A stretch of DNA of 64,000 nt, taken from assembly GCF_001661265.1 (NCBI RefSeq), contig NW_017567013.1, forward strand, positions 186,001 to 250,000. The letters run 5' to 3'. Both the position numbers and the translations under genes were made by a program. Positions within the stretch are counted from its first letter, which is position 1, and the number at the start of each line of letters is the position of its first letter. Below, piece by piece: positions 21,715-31,161 of the stretch. This DNA is from Saitoella complicata NRRL Y-17804 (lineage: Eukaryota; Ascomycota; Saitoellomycetes; Saitoellales; Saitoellaceae). Under the pieces are notes generated by a model. The model saw only the letters and a program-made list of their open reading frames with translations. It had not been told where the DNA came from and ran no database searches.

Positions 21715-23604
21715 CTAAAAGCCGATGCACTTGAAGCAAAACGCCTTATCGCATTTGTATCCCACCTCTCCACACACGGCTGTCCCTTCCGGCTCTCCAG
21801 CCTTTGCTTCCGTCACGCACTCTGATGTGGGTACTGACACCGTCTTGTCTTCCGCGTCAGACTTCTTCCCCTTTCTGACCTCGCTAGCCACGACCTCCAA
21901 CAAACTTGCCGTCTTCCCGTCTACATCCACGGCAGAAGCGACTGACGCGAAGCTATCTTCGGCGCGTAACGCAGGTCTGGCAGCCGACTTTGGCGTCTTC
22001 CTCACAGTCTTGATCGGCGTCCACAATCTGCGTTTCGGCTCCTCTGACATCGCTTTCTTCGGTGTAATCTTTGTTGCGGGAGTGACGAGACTCTTCTTCG
22101 GCGTCATCCTCGTGGAGGGAGTGACGGTAGTCTTCATGGGACTTGTTATTGCTTTCACCGGTGTTGTTTTCCTTTCTGATGGTGTTACAGGTGCCAGCAC
22201 CGGCGCTGGCGCTGGTGATATAGTTTTCACCACATCCGTCGGCGTCACACTCCGTTGCTTCCTGTACATGTGCAGCAACAACCCCAAAGGATTGGGACTC
22301 GCGTTCTCAAACGCCTTGTGCTCCTTCCACTCATTGCTGCCCTCATCCATAGGCTCCTCTGTATCCACTGGTTTCTTATCATGCTGCCCGTCCTCCCAAT
22401 ATCCCTGATCATAATCCTCAAACAGACCCTCCGCTGTCGGCATCAGGGTAACCTTCTCCCTCTCAAACATCTCCGGCGGCGGACTCCCATCCGGGTGATG
22501 ATCCCTCCATCTCTTGCCTTTCTCCACAAATGGATCGTTCCGACTCGGTCCCCACAAGTCGTCGCCCATTCCTTCCTCCACGGCCTCTACTTGCGCTGGC
22601 GTTAGTACCGCTGCTGCTTCTTGTGTTGGCATAAATATTGACATTGGTAGTGGTGTCGGTATCGCAGAGGGGCGAAACAAGACAGGCGTATTTGCGGCAT
22701 GCACATTCAACCACTTGCTCGGACTTGCCAAGGTCAATCTCCCCACCGGTCCACCCTCCTCGTCCTCCGCATTAATCCACGCATGTTCGCTCTCATCATC
22801 CCGGATCAGTTCATCTTCGCCTGCTCCTTTGACCGTTCGAGCACCAGCGTTCAACCAGTCATGCGCGCTCTCTTGAGATAGTTCAGACTCCGCCCCAGGC
22901 GACGAAGCGTGTGTCGAAATAATCGATTCGCCTTTTCCGGAGTCATGGCCTTGTCGTACGAGTCCTGATGGAAACCGCGGTGGTGCGCTGTCTTGTCGGC
23001 TACGTGACGGTGTATGCGGCGTCCGATTCCGTCTCGGCGTCAAGCTTCCCGATCTCTGCGTCCGCAACAAATGCATTAACTTCGATCCAGGCGTCCGTCG
23101 TCCTGGCGTCAGCAACTCCTCAAACACCTCCTCTTCTTCTTCTCCATGTACCTCCCCTTCACTGAAATCGCTTTCCCTTTCCTCGTCTCCCTCAACATCA
23201 CCAAACTCCAACCTCTCCATCCCGCGTAGGTGTCCATTATCGACAACGACCTCCCCAGTCTCCAGGTCGATCTCATCAGCAACGATACCCGGACGCGAAT
23301 ACCTCTCAATGATATCCTCCCATGTCGTCCGTAACCGATCCTGAGCCTCGTGTCTCAACAAATCCAACTCATAATCCGTGAGTTCTGGTTTGGGAGCAGG
23401 AGGCTGCGCCGGGGGATGTATGCGCAGCTTTTTCAGCGGTCTATCGGAGTCGTCGAAAAACATCTCCGCATACCTCCTCTTCCCTATGCCCCTTGGTGAG
23501 ACGCGAACGATACGCGATCCATTAAGCGTGGCTGAGGAGCACCGGCACCAGCCACAGGCCTCGTCGTCATTACAGGCACCGTCCAGCTCCTCCAGGTATC
23601 CCAT
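21715..23604 (-). CDS. scm3: Scm3/HJURP-type CENP-A histone chaperone
   Basis: Carries CENP-A/H4 to centromeres. The diagnostic part is an Scm3 core: LTDYELDLLRHEAQDRLRTT, WEDIIERYSRPG, then the signature DEIDLETGEVVVDNGHLRGM. The rest, about 480 residues, is acidic then Ser/Thr/Pro-rich with many TPxK/SPxK-type sites, consistent with fast-evolving Scm3 tails. Start uncertain: the frame is open to an ATG at 23604, only 10 nt from the assembly gap. The ATG at 23463 (MFFDDSDRPLKKLRIHPP) gives 582 aa and looks more like family N-termini. The extra 47 residues contain five Cys in the first 22 and do not resemble the rest. Core assignment strong; 5' end unresolved because of the gap. Confidence 0.85.
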   Translation of the reverse strand: MGYLEELDGACNDDEACGWCRCSSATLNGSRIVRVSPRGIGKRRYAEMFFDDSDRPLKKLRIHPPAQPPAPKPELTDYELDLLRHEAQDRLRTTWEDIIERYSRPGIVADEIDLETGEVVVDNGHLRGMERLEFGDVEGDEERESDFSEGEVHGEEEEEVFEELLTPGRRTPGSKLMHLLRTQRSGSLTPRRNRTPHTPSRSRQDSAPPRFPSGLVRQGHDSGKGESIISTHASSPGAESELSQESAHDWLNAGARTVKGAGEDELIRDDESEHAWINAEDEEGGPVGRLTLASPSKWLNVHAANTPVLFRPSAIPTPLPMSIFMPTQEAAAVLTPAQVEAVEEGMGDDLWGPSRNDPFVEKGKRWRDHHPDGSPPPEMFEREKVTLMPTAEGLFEDYDQGYWEDGQHDKKPVDTEEPMDEGSNEWKEHKAFENASPNPLGLLLHMYRKQRSVTPTDVVKTISPAPAPVLAPVTPSERKTTPVKAITSPMKTTVTPSTRMTPKKSLVTPATKITPKKAMSEEPKRRLWTPIKTVRKTPKSAARPALRAEDSFASVASAVDVDGKTASLLEVVASEVRKGKKSDAEDKTVSVPTSECVTEAKAGEPEGTAVCGEVGYKCDKAFCFKCIGF

Positions 23605-23614
23605 CAACCAACCC

Positions 23615-23977
23615 NNNNNNNNNNNNNNNNNNNNNNNNNNNNNNNNNNNNNNNNNNNNNNNNNNNNNNNNNNNNNNNNNNNNNNNNNNNNNNNNNNNNNN
23701 NNNNNNNNNNNNNNNNNNNNNNNNNNNNNNNNNNNNNNNNNNNNNNNNNNNNNNNNNNNNNNNNNNNNNNNNNNNNNNNNNNNNNNNNNNNNNNNNNNNN
23801 NNNNNNNNNNNNNNNNNNNNNNNNNNNNNNNNNNNNNNNNNNNNNNNNNNNNNNNNNNNNNNNNNNNNNNNNNNNNNNNNNNNNNNNNNNNNNNNNNNNN
23901 NNNNNNNNNNNNNNNNNNNNNNNNNNNNNNNNNNNNNNNNNNNNNNNNNNNNNNNNNNNNNNNNNNNNNNNNNNNNN
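23615..23977. other. Assembly gap (363 N)
   Basis: Run of undetermined bases between the 5' ends of scm3 (minus) and COQ7 (plus). It hides the divergent promoter and possibly 5' exons of either gene. The true gap size may differ from the N count. Confidence 0.99.
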
Positions 23978-23998
23978 CCCCCCCGTCCGACAAGAACT

Positions 23999-24643
23999 AT
24001 GCTCGCCGCCAGATCATCCAGAGGCCTGAGGGTAGCACCTATGAAGGCTGTCCGTTACAACTCCACATCACCAAAGGCTCCTAGGCCAGAGGAGCCACTG
24101 AGCAAGAAAGACCTTCAGACACTCGAACGCATCCTCCGTGTCGACCAAGCCGGTGAACTTGGCGCAAACGCAATCTACCGCGGTCAATATGCCGTCCTCC
24201 GCAAGGATCCAAAAGTTGGACCTGTGATTGAGCATATGTGGGAGCAGGAGAAGCATCATTTGAAAACATTCGATGGACTCATCGCCAAGCATCGTGTCCG
24301 ACCAACGGCGTTGACGCCACTATGGTACGCAGGAGGATGGGCGATGGGTGCAGTCACGGCTGCTATGGGTGTCAAAGCCGCCATGGCATGTACGGAGGCT
24401 GTGGAGACTGTCATTGGTGGACACTACAATAATCAGCTACGAGACACGATGCATCTTGATAACTCGTCAAATGAGTTGACAGAGCTGCGGAAGACGCTGA
24501 GACAATTCAGAGATGACGAGCTGGAGCATCTCGATACGGCGGTAAATGACTGGGAGGCAAAGGACGCTGCGGGACATCCGATATTGACGGCGGGGATCAA
24601 GGGGATTTGTAAGGCGGCTATTTGGGTGAGCGAGAGGGTATGA
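23999..24643 (+). CDS. COQ7: Demethoxyubiquinone hydroxylase Coq7 (ubiquinone synthesis)
   Basis: Di-iron hydroxylase of the mitochondrial inner membrane that makes the penultimate step of coenzyme Q. 214 aa, single exon from the first ATG after the gap, giving a presequence-like [20 protein letters not shown] rich in Arg and lacking acid. Iron ligands seen: [20 protein letters not shown] (first Glu), [11 protein letters not shown] (ExxH), [18 protein letters not shown], and [12 protein letters not shown] (second ExxH). Full length at the 3' end. The promoter is hidden by the gap and a 5' exon cannot be excluded, though none is needed. Confidence 0.94.
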   Translation: MLAARSSRGLRVAPMKAVRYNSTSPKAPRPEEPLSKKDLQTLERILRVDQAGELGANAIYRGQYAVLRKDPKVGPVIEHMWEQEKHHLKTFDGLIAKHRVRPTALTPLWYAGGWAMGAVTAAMGVKAAMACTEAVETVIGGHYNNQLRDTMHLDNSSNELTELRKTLRQFRDDELEHLDTAVNDWEAKDAAGHPILTAGIKGICKAAIWVSERV

Positions 24644-25305
24644 TCATGAGTCGACGGAGATTCATCATCGGACAAACAGATGTGTTTTAATCGATATACC
24701 CCGACGATATACCCACTTCTGACCAAGATCCAGCTACTGCACGAAATTTCGTATACCGGATCCAGCTCCTCCTACCCATCCTCCGCATCCTCAGATCCCG
24801 GAGGAAGAGCAGAAAAAATAGGACCCGAGGTGCCCAGCGTACTTCAGCACAAAGCCGAAGCTTCCATCCGGACATAAGATCCACTATGTACCTGCCCTAC
24901 CTACTTATTATTCTACCTAAACCGGCATTCCGCGCTAGCGTGAATCATTCACCAACCGTAAGAGGAAACAAACGCGAAATGACCCTCCCGTAGAGCATCT
25001 GGATTTGAGGACAACGTTAACTCTTATCTGCCACCGTAGCGGACATGCTAGGGTAACAGGTCTCTGGTCTCTCCCACAACATACACAAACCCACGAAGCC
25101 AAAAAAGACCCTCCCGTAAAGACACAGGTGCGCTTGAGAGAGGGAGAACGAGAGGGATGTAGAATTTTGCCTCTGCAGTTTAGCGCTGGTCTGGAATGGA
25201 GCAGTAGCTCTATTGGAAGGCCAATGAGGAGGGGAGGTGATGGTCTGCGAGGGAGACGGATCCGGTGGTATGCGTGAGAAATGAGCGAAGCACGCAAGGA
25301 TATAC
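24644..25305. other. Convergent 3' intergenic region
   Basis: Between the convergent COQ7 and cysteine synthase genes. A GACCCTCCCGTA motif occurs twice (near 24979 and 25107) in the same orientation. Short ORFs only. Confidence 0.5.
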
Positions 25306-26714
25306 CTATTTCTGATCCAAGAACCCGAGATCACTCCAATCCAAATCATCCACATCGATGCCGTAATCTTTCAAATACTCATCACTCCAGAACTTCCCGA
25401 GATGCCTGTTCCCCGGATCACACAGAATAGTAACGACCACCTTCCCACTCTCCTCTCCCAACTCCCTCGCAGCGCGTACGGCCGCAACACAATTAACCGC
25501 CGAACTAGACCCAAGGAAAAGCCCATCATGCTCGACCAGATACCTCGACATCGCAACCGCCTCCTCATCCGTCACCCGGATCGCTTTGTCCACATACTCC
25601 TCCCCTCGCCTGAAATTGTTCGTAATCCGATTAATCCCAATTCCCTCCACGACCGTATCAACCTGGTGCCGCCTCCTCCTCCCTTCCCTCTCCTTCTCGT
25701 CAAACATCACCCCATAATTGACTTTATTGAACAACCCACTCCCCGGCGGATCCGCCAAAAACACCTTCATATCCGGCAGCAGTGGTTTGAGATACTTTAC
25801 GCAACCGGAGAGTGTACCCCCCGTCCCCGCACCAGCGACGAAAGCATCCACGACCCCACCGCTTTGTGAATAGATCTCTGGACCGGTGGTGTCATAGTGT
25901 GCACACCAATTCGCCTCGTTCTCGAATTGGTCTGCGAAGAAACCTCGGCTGTCCCTGCTTTCATCTGCACTATGCTCCTCAGCTCGGGAATACGCTCGGT
26001 TCACGAATTGTGATTTATCGACGATGGAGGCTGGACGGACTTGTTCGACGTGTGCGCCCAATGCTCGTAAGAGGTTGGATTTCTCGGGTGATTGGTCGTC
26101 GGGCATGCAGATGTGTGCTCTGTACCCTCGTGCTCTTGCCAGAATAGCCAATGAAATCCCGGTTGATCCGACTGTGCCTTCGTAGATTGTATCTGGGTCT
26201 TCGACTTTGCCAGAGGTAATGGGTTCGAGGGAATCGTTATCTGCACGGAGGTGAGATGAGACAGCGTTATGGTCGTCTGTGTTGTCTGTTGGGCGGTGGT
26301 GGAGGGAATGTGAGGGACGTAATAGCCCATTCTTCTCGGCTTCGAGGATAATGGAGAGGGCGACGCGGTCTTTAGGTGAGTTACCAGGGTTCAGAAACTG
26401 TCGCAACGGTCAGCAACTTACAACAACAACCTGTCATAGTCACATACCTCCGCTTTTGCCAGAATCTCACAACCTGTAGCTTCACTCAAGCTCTTGATCT
26501 TCACCAAAGGTGTATTCCCGATCAACCCCTCCATGCCAATTCTAATGTCTTTCTCGGGAGCGATTTTGCCATGGGACTTGATTCTTGGATTTTCGGAAGG
26601 TTGGAGGTTGAGGAGACGGAGGAGTTTGGGAGCTGAGAGGGTGAGGAAGACGCCGATGGTCAGACCTGTTAGGAGGGTTGAGCGGTCGTACGGGGTGGCA
26701 GATGATGCCGACAT
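25306..26714 (-). CDS. Cysteine synthase-like PLP enzyme with N-terminal membrane segment
   Basis: Exons 26714-26448 and 26397-25306, 452 aa, one 50 nt intron. Fold-type II PLP enzyme of the O-acetylserine sulfhydrylase family, the long fungal form (fission yeast Cys12-like). Seen: a hydrophobic N-terminal segment LLTGLTIGVFLTL that could anchor it in the outer mitochondrial membrane; GLIGNTPLVKIKSLSEATGC; the PLP lysine in FLNPGNSPKDRVALSII, formed across the splice; YEGTVGSTGISLAILA (substrate loop); and FVAGAGTGGTLSGCVKYLKP (phosphate-binding loop). Two additions, a Ser/Asp/His-rich insert of about 35 residues near residue 115 and a charged EKEREGRRRRHQVDT insert, separate it from the bacterial enzyme. 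True cysteine synthase activity of this long fungal branch is not assured. Confidence 0.88.
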
Positions 26715-27036
26715 GCTGACCACTTGACCAACGTTGATCGCCAGACGAGATGAAGAGAAGATGAGGCTGTAGGGGTCGGTTGTGGGTGTTGTTTACGACG
26801 AGAGTCGACGTCATGGGAATTGTTCGTTTCCGTGTAACGTAGACACATCAACATAATGGGAGCCAAGGTCTGAAGAATATAAGCATTCTCAAGCCTACAG
26901 AGTCTCTAAAAAAATTTCTTTCTGTATCTTCTTCTCATGGATCTTCGTTACATCCTATTCGGCATCCCCCGCACTTCACCTGCAATCATTGAACCTTATG
27001 AGACATCCTCGTACACCTCTCTCAAACACCACCACC
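26715..27036. other. Divergent promoter region, cysteine synthase / NDUFAF7
   Basis: About 320 bp between two start codons pointing apart. It contains further in-frame upstream ATGs for the plus gene (26998) and short upstream ORFs. No element recognised. Confidence 0.5.
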
Positions 27037-28719
27037 ATGAGTTCCTCGCGATCAATACTTCGTACCCTACCACGGCATCAATGCCTTTCATCAGCCTCCT
27101 GTCGGGCCCGAGCCCTCCCAGCAATCGCAATCGCATTCGCATCCAGATCAAGACCATTCACCTCCACCCCACCAGCAGCCCGAGGCCTGAAGAAGAAAAA
27201 CAATGGCCCAGAACACGACGCCTACTCCGTCGACAACCCAACCTTCAGAGACCTAGTCGGCGACGCAGCAGCCACTAGATCCCCCATAAAAGACTTCCAC
27301 AAGGTCCCCATGGTCACAGCAGAGATGCTAAAGAACGAGATCCAACCACCCACGAACGTGAAGATGCTCGTACGAGATTTCATTGATGACTCGGTACGTA
27401 GTACCTCCACTCCCGAATTTGTGTTTAGCAATGGCTGATGGGTGTTGATATAGTTGTATAACCCAAACTACGGCTACTTCTCCAAACAAGCCGTTATTTT
27501 CTCACCGGAGCAACCGTTCGACTTCAACCGCATCAAAGACGACCTCGACTTCCAACGCGTAATGGGAGAACGATACGCAGAATTCGAATCCCTCGTCGAC
27601 GAAGACGGGCTCATAACGCAACGACAAGTATGGCACACCCCAACCGAACTATTCAAACCCTACTACGGTGAAGCCATCGCGAGATACATCGTCGCACAAT
27701 ACAAATTCGAGCACTATCCATACCAGGACTTGATCATCTACGAAATTGGTGGTGGAAATGGAACGCTGATGATGAACATCCTCGACTACATCCGCGACCA
27801 AGAACCTGACGTCTACGCCCGCACCCGCTACCGCATCATCGAAATCTCCTCCCAACTCGCCGAACAACAATCACAATCTCTCCTCACCACCACCGCCTCC
27901 GTCCACGGCCACGACAACTGCGTCGAAATCATCAACAAGAGTATCTTTGATTGGGACACAGACGTCGGTGATCCGTGCTTTTTTGTCGCGACGGAGGTGT
28001 TTGATAATTTCGCGCATGATTTGATTCGGTATGATTTGACGACGGAGAAGCCTGTGCAGGGGGTTGTCATGATTGACTCTGATGGGGATTTCCACGAGTT
28101 GTATCAACCGGTGCTCGATCCACTGGCGAAACGCTACCTCGATCTCCGCGATAAATTCGCGAAACGGTCGTACGAGAAACAACACCCGCTCCGCCGCCAA
28201 CCTCGCTTCTTCCGGAGACTCAAGAACGCACTCCCTTTCTCCGCGAACCTTTCCGAAGCGGAATACATCCCCACCAAACTTTTGTTGCTGATCGACGTAC
28301 TCCGGAAACATTTCCCGGAACACCATCTGATCGCTTCCGACTTTTCCTCTTTACCAGATGCGATCAAGGGTGTGAACGCACCCGTAGTACAAACCCGCTA
28401 CAAGGGACAAATGGTCCCGTGTTCGACGTACATGGTACACCAAGGCTACTTCGATATCTTCTTCCCCACCAATTTCGAGGTATTCCGAGACATCTACCAC
28501 GGTCTAACCAACTCGACTGGTATGTTCACCCCGCGAAATTCGCTTGCGGGACTGGGAGGAGGAGCGACGAGTAAGAGGGTCAAAGTCGTCAATCATCGGG
28601 AGTTTGTGGAGAGTTGGGCGGATTTGGATGCGACGAGGACGAAGAGTGGGGATAATCCCATGAGTTCGTTTTATCAGAATTTTAGTATGGTTATTCCTAG
28701 TACGGGGAGTATTAACTAG
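27037..28719 (+). CDS. NDUFAF7: NDUFAF7/MidA mitochondrial arginine methyltransferase (complex I assembly)
   Basis: Exons 27037-27393 and 27454-28719, 540 aa, one 60 nt intron. Methylates an Arg of the NDUFS2 subunit of complex I in the mitochondrial matrix. Start chosen at 27037 for its strong context (CACCACCATG); 26998 is an in-frame alternative. Seen: an Arg/Ser-rich presequence with SRPFTSTPPAARG; VKMLVRDFIDDS joined by splicing to LYNPNYGYFSKQAVIFS, the family signature; the SAM site DLIIYEIGGGNGTLMMNILDY; CFFVATEVFDNFAHDLIRYD; and a late TRYKGQMVPCSTYMVHQGYFD. An insert of basic residues (KRSYEKQHPLRRQPRFFRRL) is not usual in MidA. The family identity is strong; a role in complex I implies the organism retains that complex. 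Confidence 0.92.
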
Positions 28720-28768
28720 ATCCAATATAATCGAGACCTAATCTCTACCGAATGTCTGTTGTGTATGT

Positions 28769-29610
28769 TTAGTGAGAGCAATTCGGCTTCGCAGCGTCAG
28801 CCGGGTTAAGTTCAATCCTCTCACAAGGATCCATCCCCAACCTCCTCATCTCAACCGCCATCCCAAACAAATAATCATAGCACTCCGCCTGTGTCTTCGC
28901 CTTCTCCCACGTATCCCCCCACACATAAACACCATGTCTCCTCACTAGCACCGCACATGTCTCCGGGTATGCTTCGATTGCCTTCTCGAGACTTTCGCGG
29001 AGATCTTCTTCGTGGGCGGTGTTTTCGATGATGGGGACGGTGAGGGTGGAGTAGAAGCCGAGGTAGCCGGCGGAGGGACGGCCGCGGGGGATGCCTTTGA
29101 TCATTTCTTGGTTGGAGATGGTGAAGGTGGGACCGGGGTAGAGGAGGGTTGCCAATACTGCGTTTTGGGAATGGGTGTGGATGCAGGCCATTGCGCCGCG
29201 CATACTACATACACCCCATCAGCTGCTGTACTTGTAGAAGGAGGAAGGAGGAGGGGAGACGTACGTGTAGGAAGCCATGAACAAAGGTGTGCAAGCAGAG
29301 GGTTTGAGTGATAGCGGCCGACGGATATACTCCTTCGTGCTAAACGCCATCACGAACAGATCTTCGGGCTTCAAACGCTCCTTCTGTACGCCGGATGGGG
29401 CGATGTAGACCAGATCATCGAGACGCATGGAGATTCCTCCGCCGGTACCGGTTACCCATCCTAATCTGCCCAAACATCAGAGTTAGCTGTTGATCCAGAC
29501 AAGAGGGGAGGGGGAGAGACGAACGTGTAGAACAGGCGGCAAAGCTCTGGGAGGAGGTTGGAGGGGTGCGCGGAGGAGGAGGAGGTGACGAGTTCAAGGG
29601 AGTCGCTCAT
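28769..29610 (-). CDS. MDE1: Methylthioribulose-1-phosphate dehydratase (methionine salvage)
   Basis: Zinc enzyme of the class II aldolase fold (MtnB/APIP/Mde1) that dehydrates methylthioribulose-1-phosphate in the methionine salvage pathway. Exons 29610-29525, 29465-29265 and 29204-28769, 240 aa, introns 59 and 60 nt. Splicing assembles the family motifs [20 protein letters not shown] and [20 protein letters not shown]. Zinc ligands seen: IHTHSQNAV and the later [18 protein letters not shown]; the active-site region [15 protein letters not shown] is present. The length matches fungal Mde1. The first exon is very short (28 codons), with its donor in a GTTCGT context. Starts 307 bp from the divergent Dsc4-like gene. 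Confidence 0.93.
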
Positions 29611-29916
29611 TTTTTGGAGAGAGCGTCTCGAGAGCTATTTTTAGACTTGGCACATGTGTCTTGCGTGATGATGCAGGGTGTCGGCCATTTCCAGTAATTA
29701 TTATATAAGAAGTACGCAGAGGAAGAAGAACCCATTGGCATTGGCACTCAGTCCGCGGCCGATGTCTCCCAAGTATCAAATGTCTAACAAACGGATCCCA
29801 CCGTAGGCGCACCGCCATGCTCGAGCTCGCTTCGGCGGCTCCTGCAGCCCCCACGTCAGCCGCCGAGCGCACCGAGTACCTAGGTAAACACCAATTGCGA
29901 ACGAATGCTACGATAA
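29611..29916. other. Divergent promoter region, MDE1 / Dsc4-like gene
   Basis: About 300 bp, no clear TATA close to either start. Nothing else recognised. Confidence 0.45.
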
Positions 29917-30949
29917 ATGCCATCAGAATCACCATCAGCTGCTGGAGGCAACTTCCTGCCAACGGGTCTTCGAATGGATCGTCGGCCTGGATCTCATTGG
30001 TGGAGTGGGCCTGTACCGCCGGCTGTGCCGACGCATACGCGGCCGACGACGAATGGCATTGGCAATGACAATTCAGCAAATCAGAGACCAATGGGGGCGG
30101 ATCGGAGACCGCCACCTGTACCAGCTACAACAGGAGGTCTTCCCGGTTCATCTGTGTTCTCTGCTCTAGCGGCAACACCCTCTATTCAGAATTCAACGGA
30201 GCTCAGCGCACGGAATCACCCAGCGTACCTCCTCTCATGCCTCGACCTCCTCGTATACGCCAACATGATCTACATCTACTTCCTAGAGTACGTCTCATCT
30301 TAGTTGGTTCCTCACATGATCTCGCTAAAATGATGCGTACAGTACCTCATTCCTCCGCCTCTTAATCCGAGCATTCATCCACGCCCGCGCACTATCACCA
30401 AAACCCTTCCCAGTCCCCGATCCACCACTAAGACTCTCCTCCATCTTCTTCGTGTGGGCAACGTTTCTGTTCCCATTCATCGACCACATCATCTCCGGCG
30501 GCCCGGAAGGAGCGGAGGGCATGGGCGGGTATCTGCACGGCGGGATCGTGATCAATTTTGTCGGTGAGATGGGAAGCGTGAGTCGGTGGAGGTTGTGTGC
30601 GCTTGATTTGTTGATTTTGGGGATACAGTGCGTGATGCTGTCGCTTGTTACGATGCGCCATTATCCGTCTTCCGCGGCGTTGACTGCACCCGCACCTCAG
30701 ACTATTGAGGATGAGGAAGCAGGTGTACGGACGACGAGGAGGGGGTATGCACAAGTTGCGGATGAGGATGAGGATGAAGATGATATCATCGTCACTGAGG
30801 GAGGGAAGGAAAAGGATGATGCAATACAAATCATCAACCCATGGCGAGCGATACGAATAGTTTGGAATGGGGAGGGGTCAGTGGATGAGGCGCCGACAGC
30901 GACTGCCACAACGAGAACTGCATCAATGAATCGGATCTTCTTTTCGTGA
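29917..30949 (+). CDS. dsc4: DUF1746 membrane protein, Dsc4-like subunit of the Golgi Dsc E3 ligase
   Basis: Exons 29917-30287 and 30343-30949, 325 aa, one 55 nt intron with a GCTAAAAT branch. The splice joins the DUF1746 core: NHPAYLLSCLDLLVYANMIY, then YFLDTSFLRLLIRAFIHARA. After it come IFFVWATFLFPFIDHII and the hallmark GGYLHGGIVINFVGEMGSVS and LCALDLLILGIQCVML. This family includes Dsc4, a subunit of the Golgi Dsc ubiquitin ligase. That ligase cuts SREBP precursors free under low oxygen or low sterol and also disposes of membrane proteins. The N-terminal 100 residues are Pro/Ser-rich and disordered; the C-terminus is acidic (DEDEDEDD). Multi-pass membrane protein. Family match good, complex membership inferred. 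Confidence 0.8.
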
Positions 30950-31161
30950 TGGCGTGTGGTACAGGCGCCTGGAACGGGTGCTTGAAAGTATGGTAGGGTA
31001 AAGGCGAACCACCTAGTTATACCCATCGGGCAAACGTTTCGACGTCGACTACGTCAACGTATGATACCAATCCATCGACTATGATAGTGATGGTAATAAA
31101 GGTATGCCATATCAGATCATAGAGCAAATCGTCCAGCGTTCACCCATCCCCCTTCTCCTCC

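Noticed and set aside
23378-24643. Long frame running from scm3 through the N gap into COQ7
   Set aside because: Undetermined bases cannot support a reading frame; the COQ7 protein starts at 23999.
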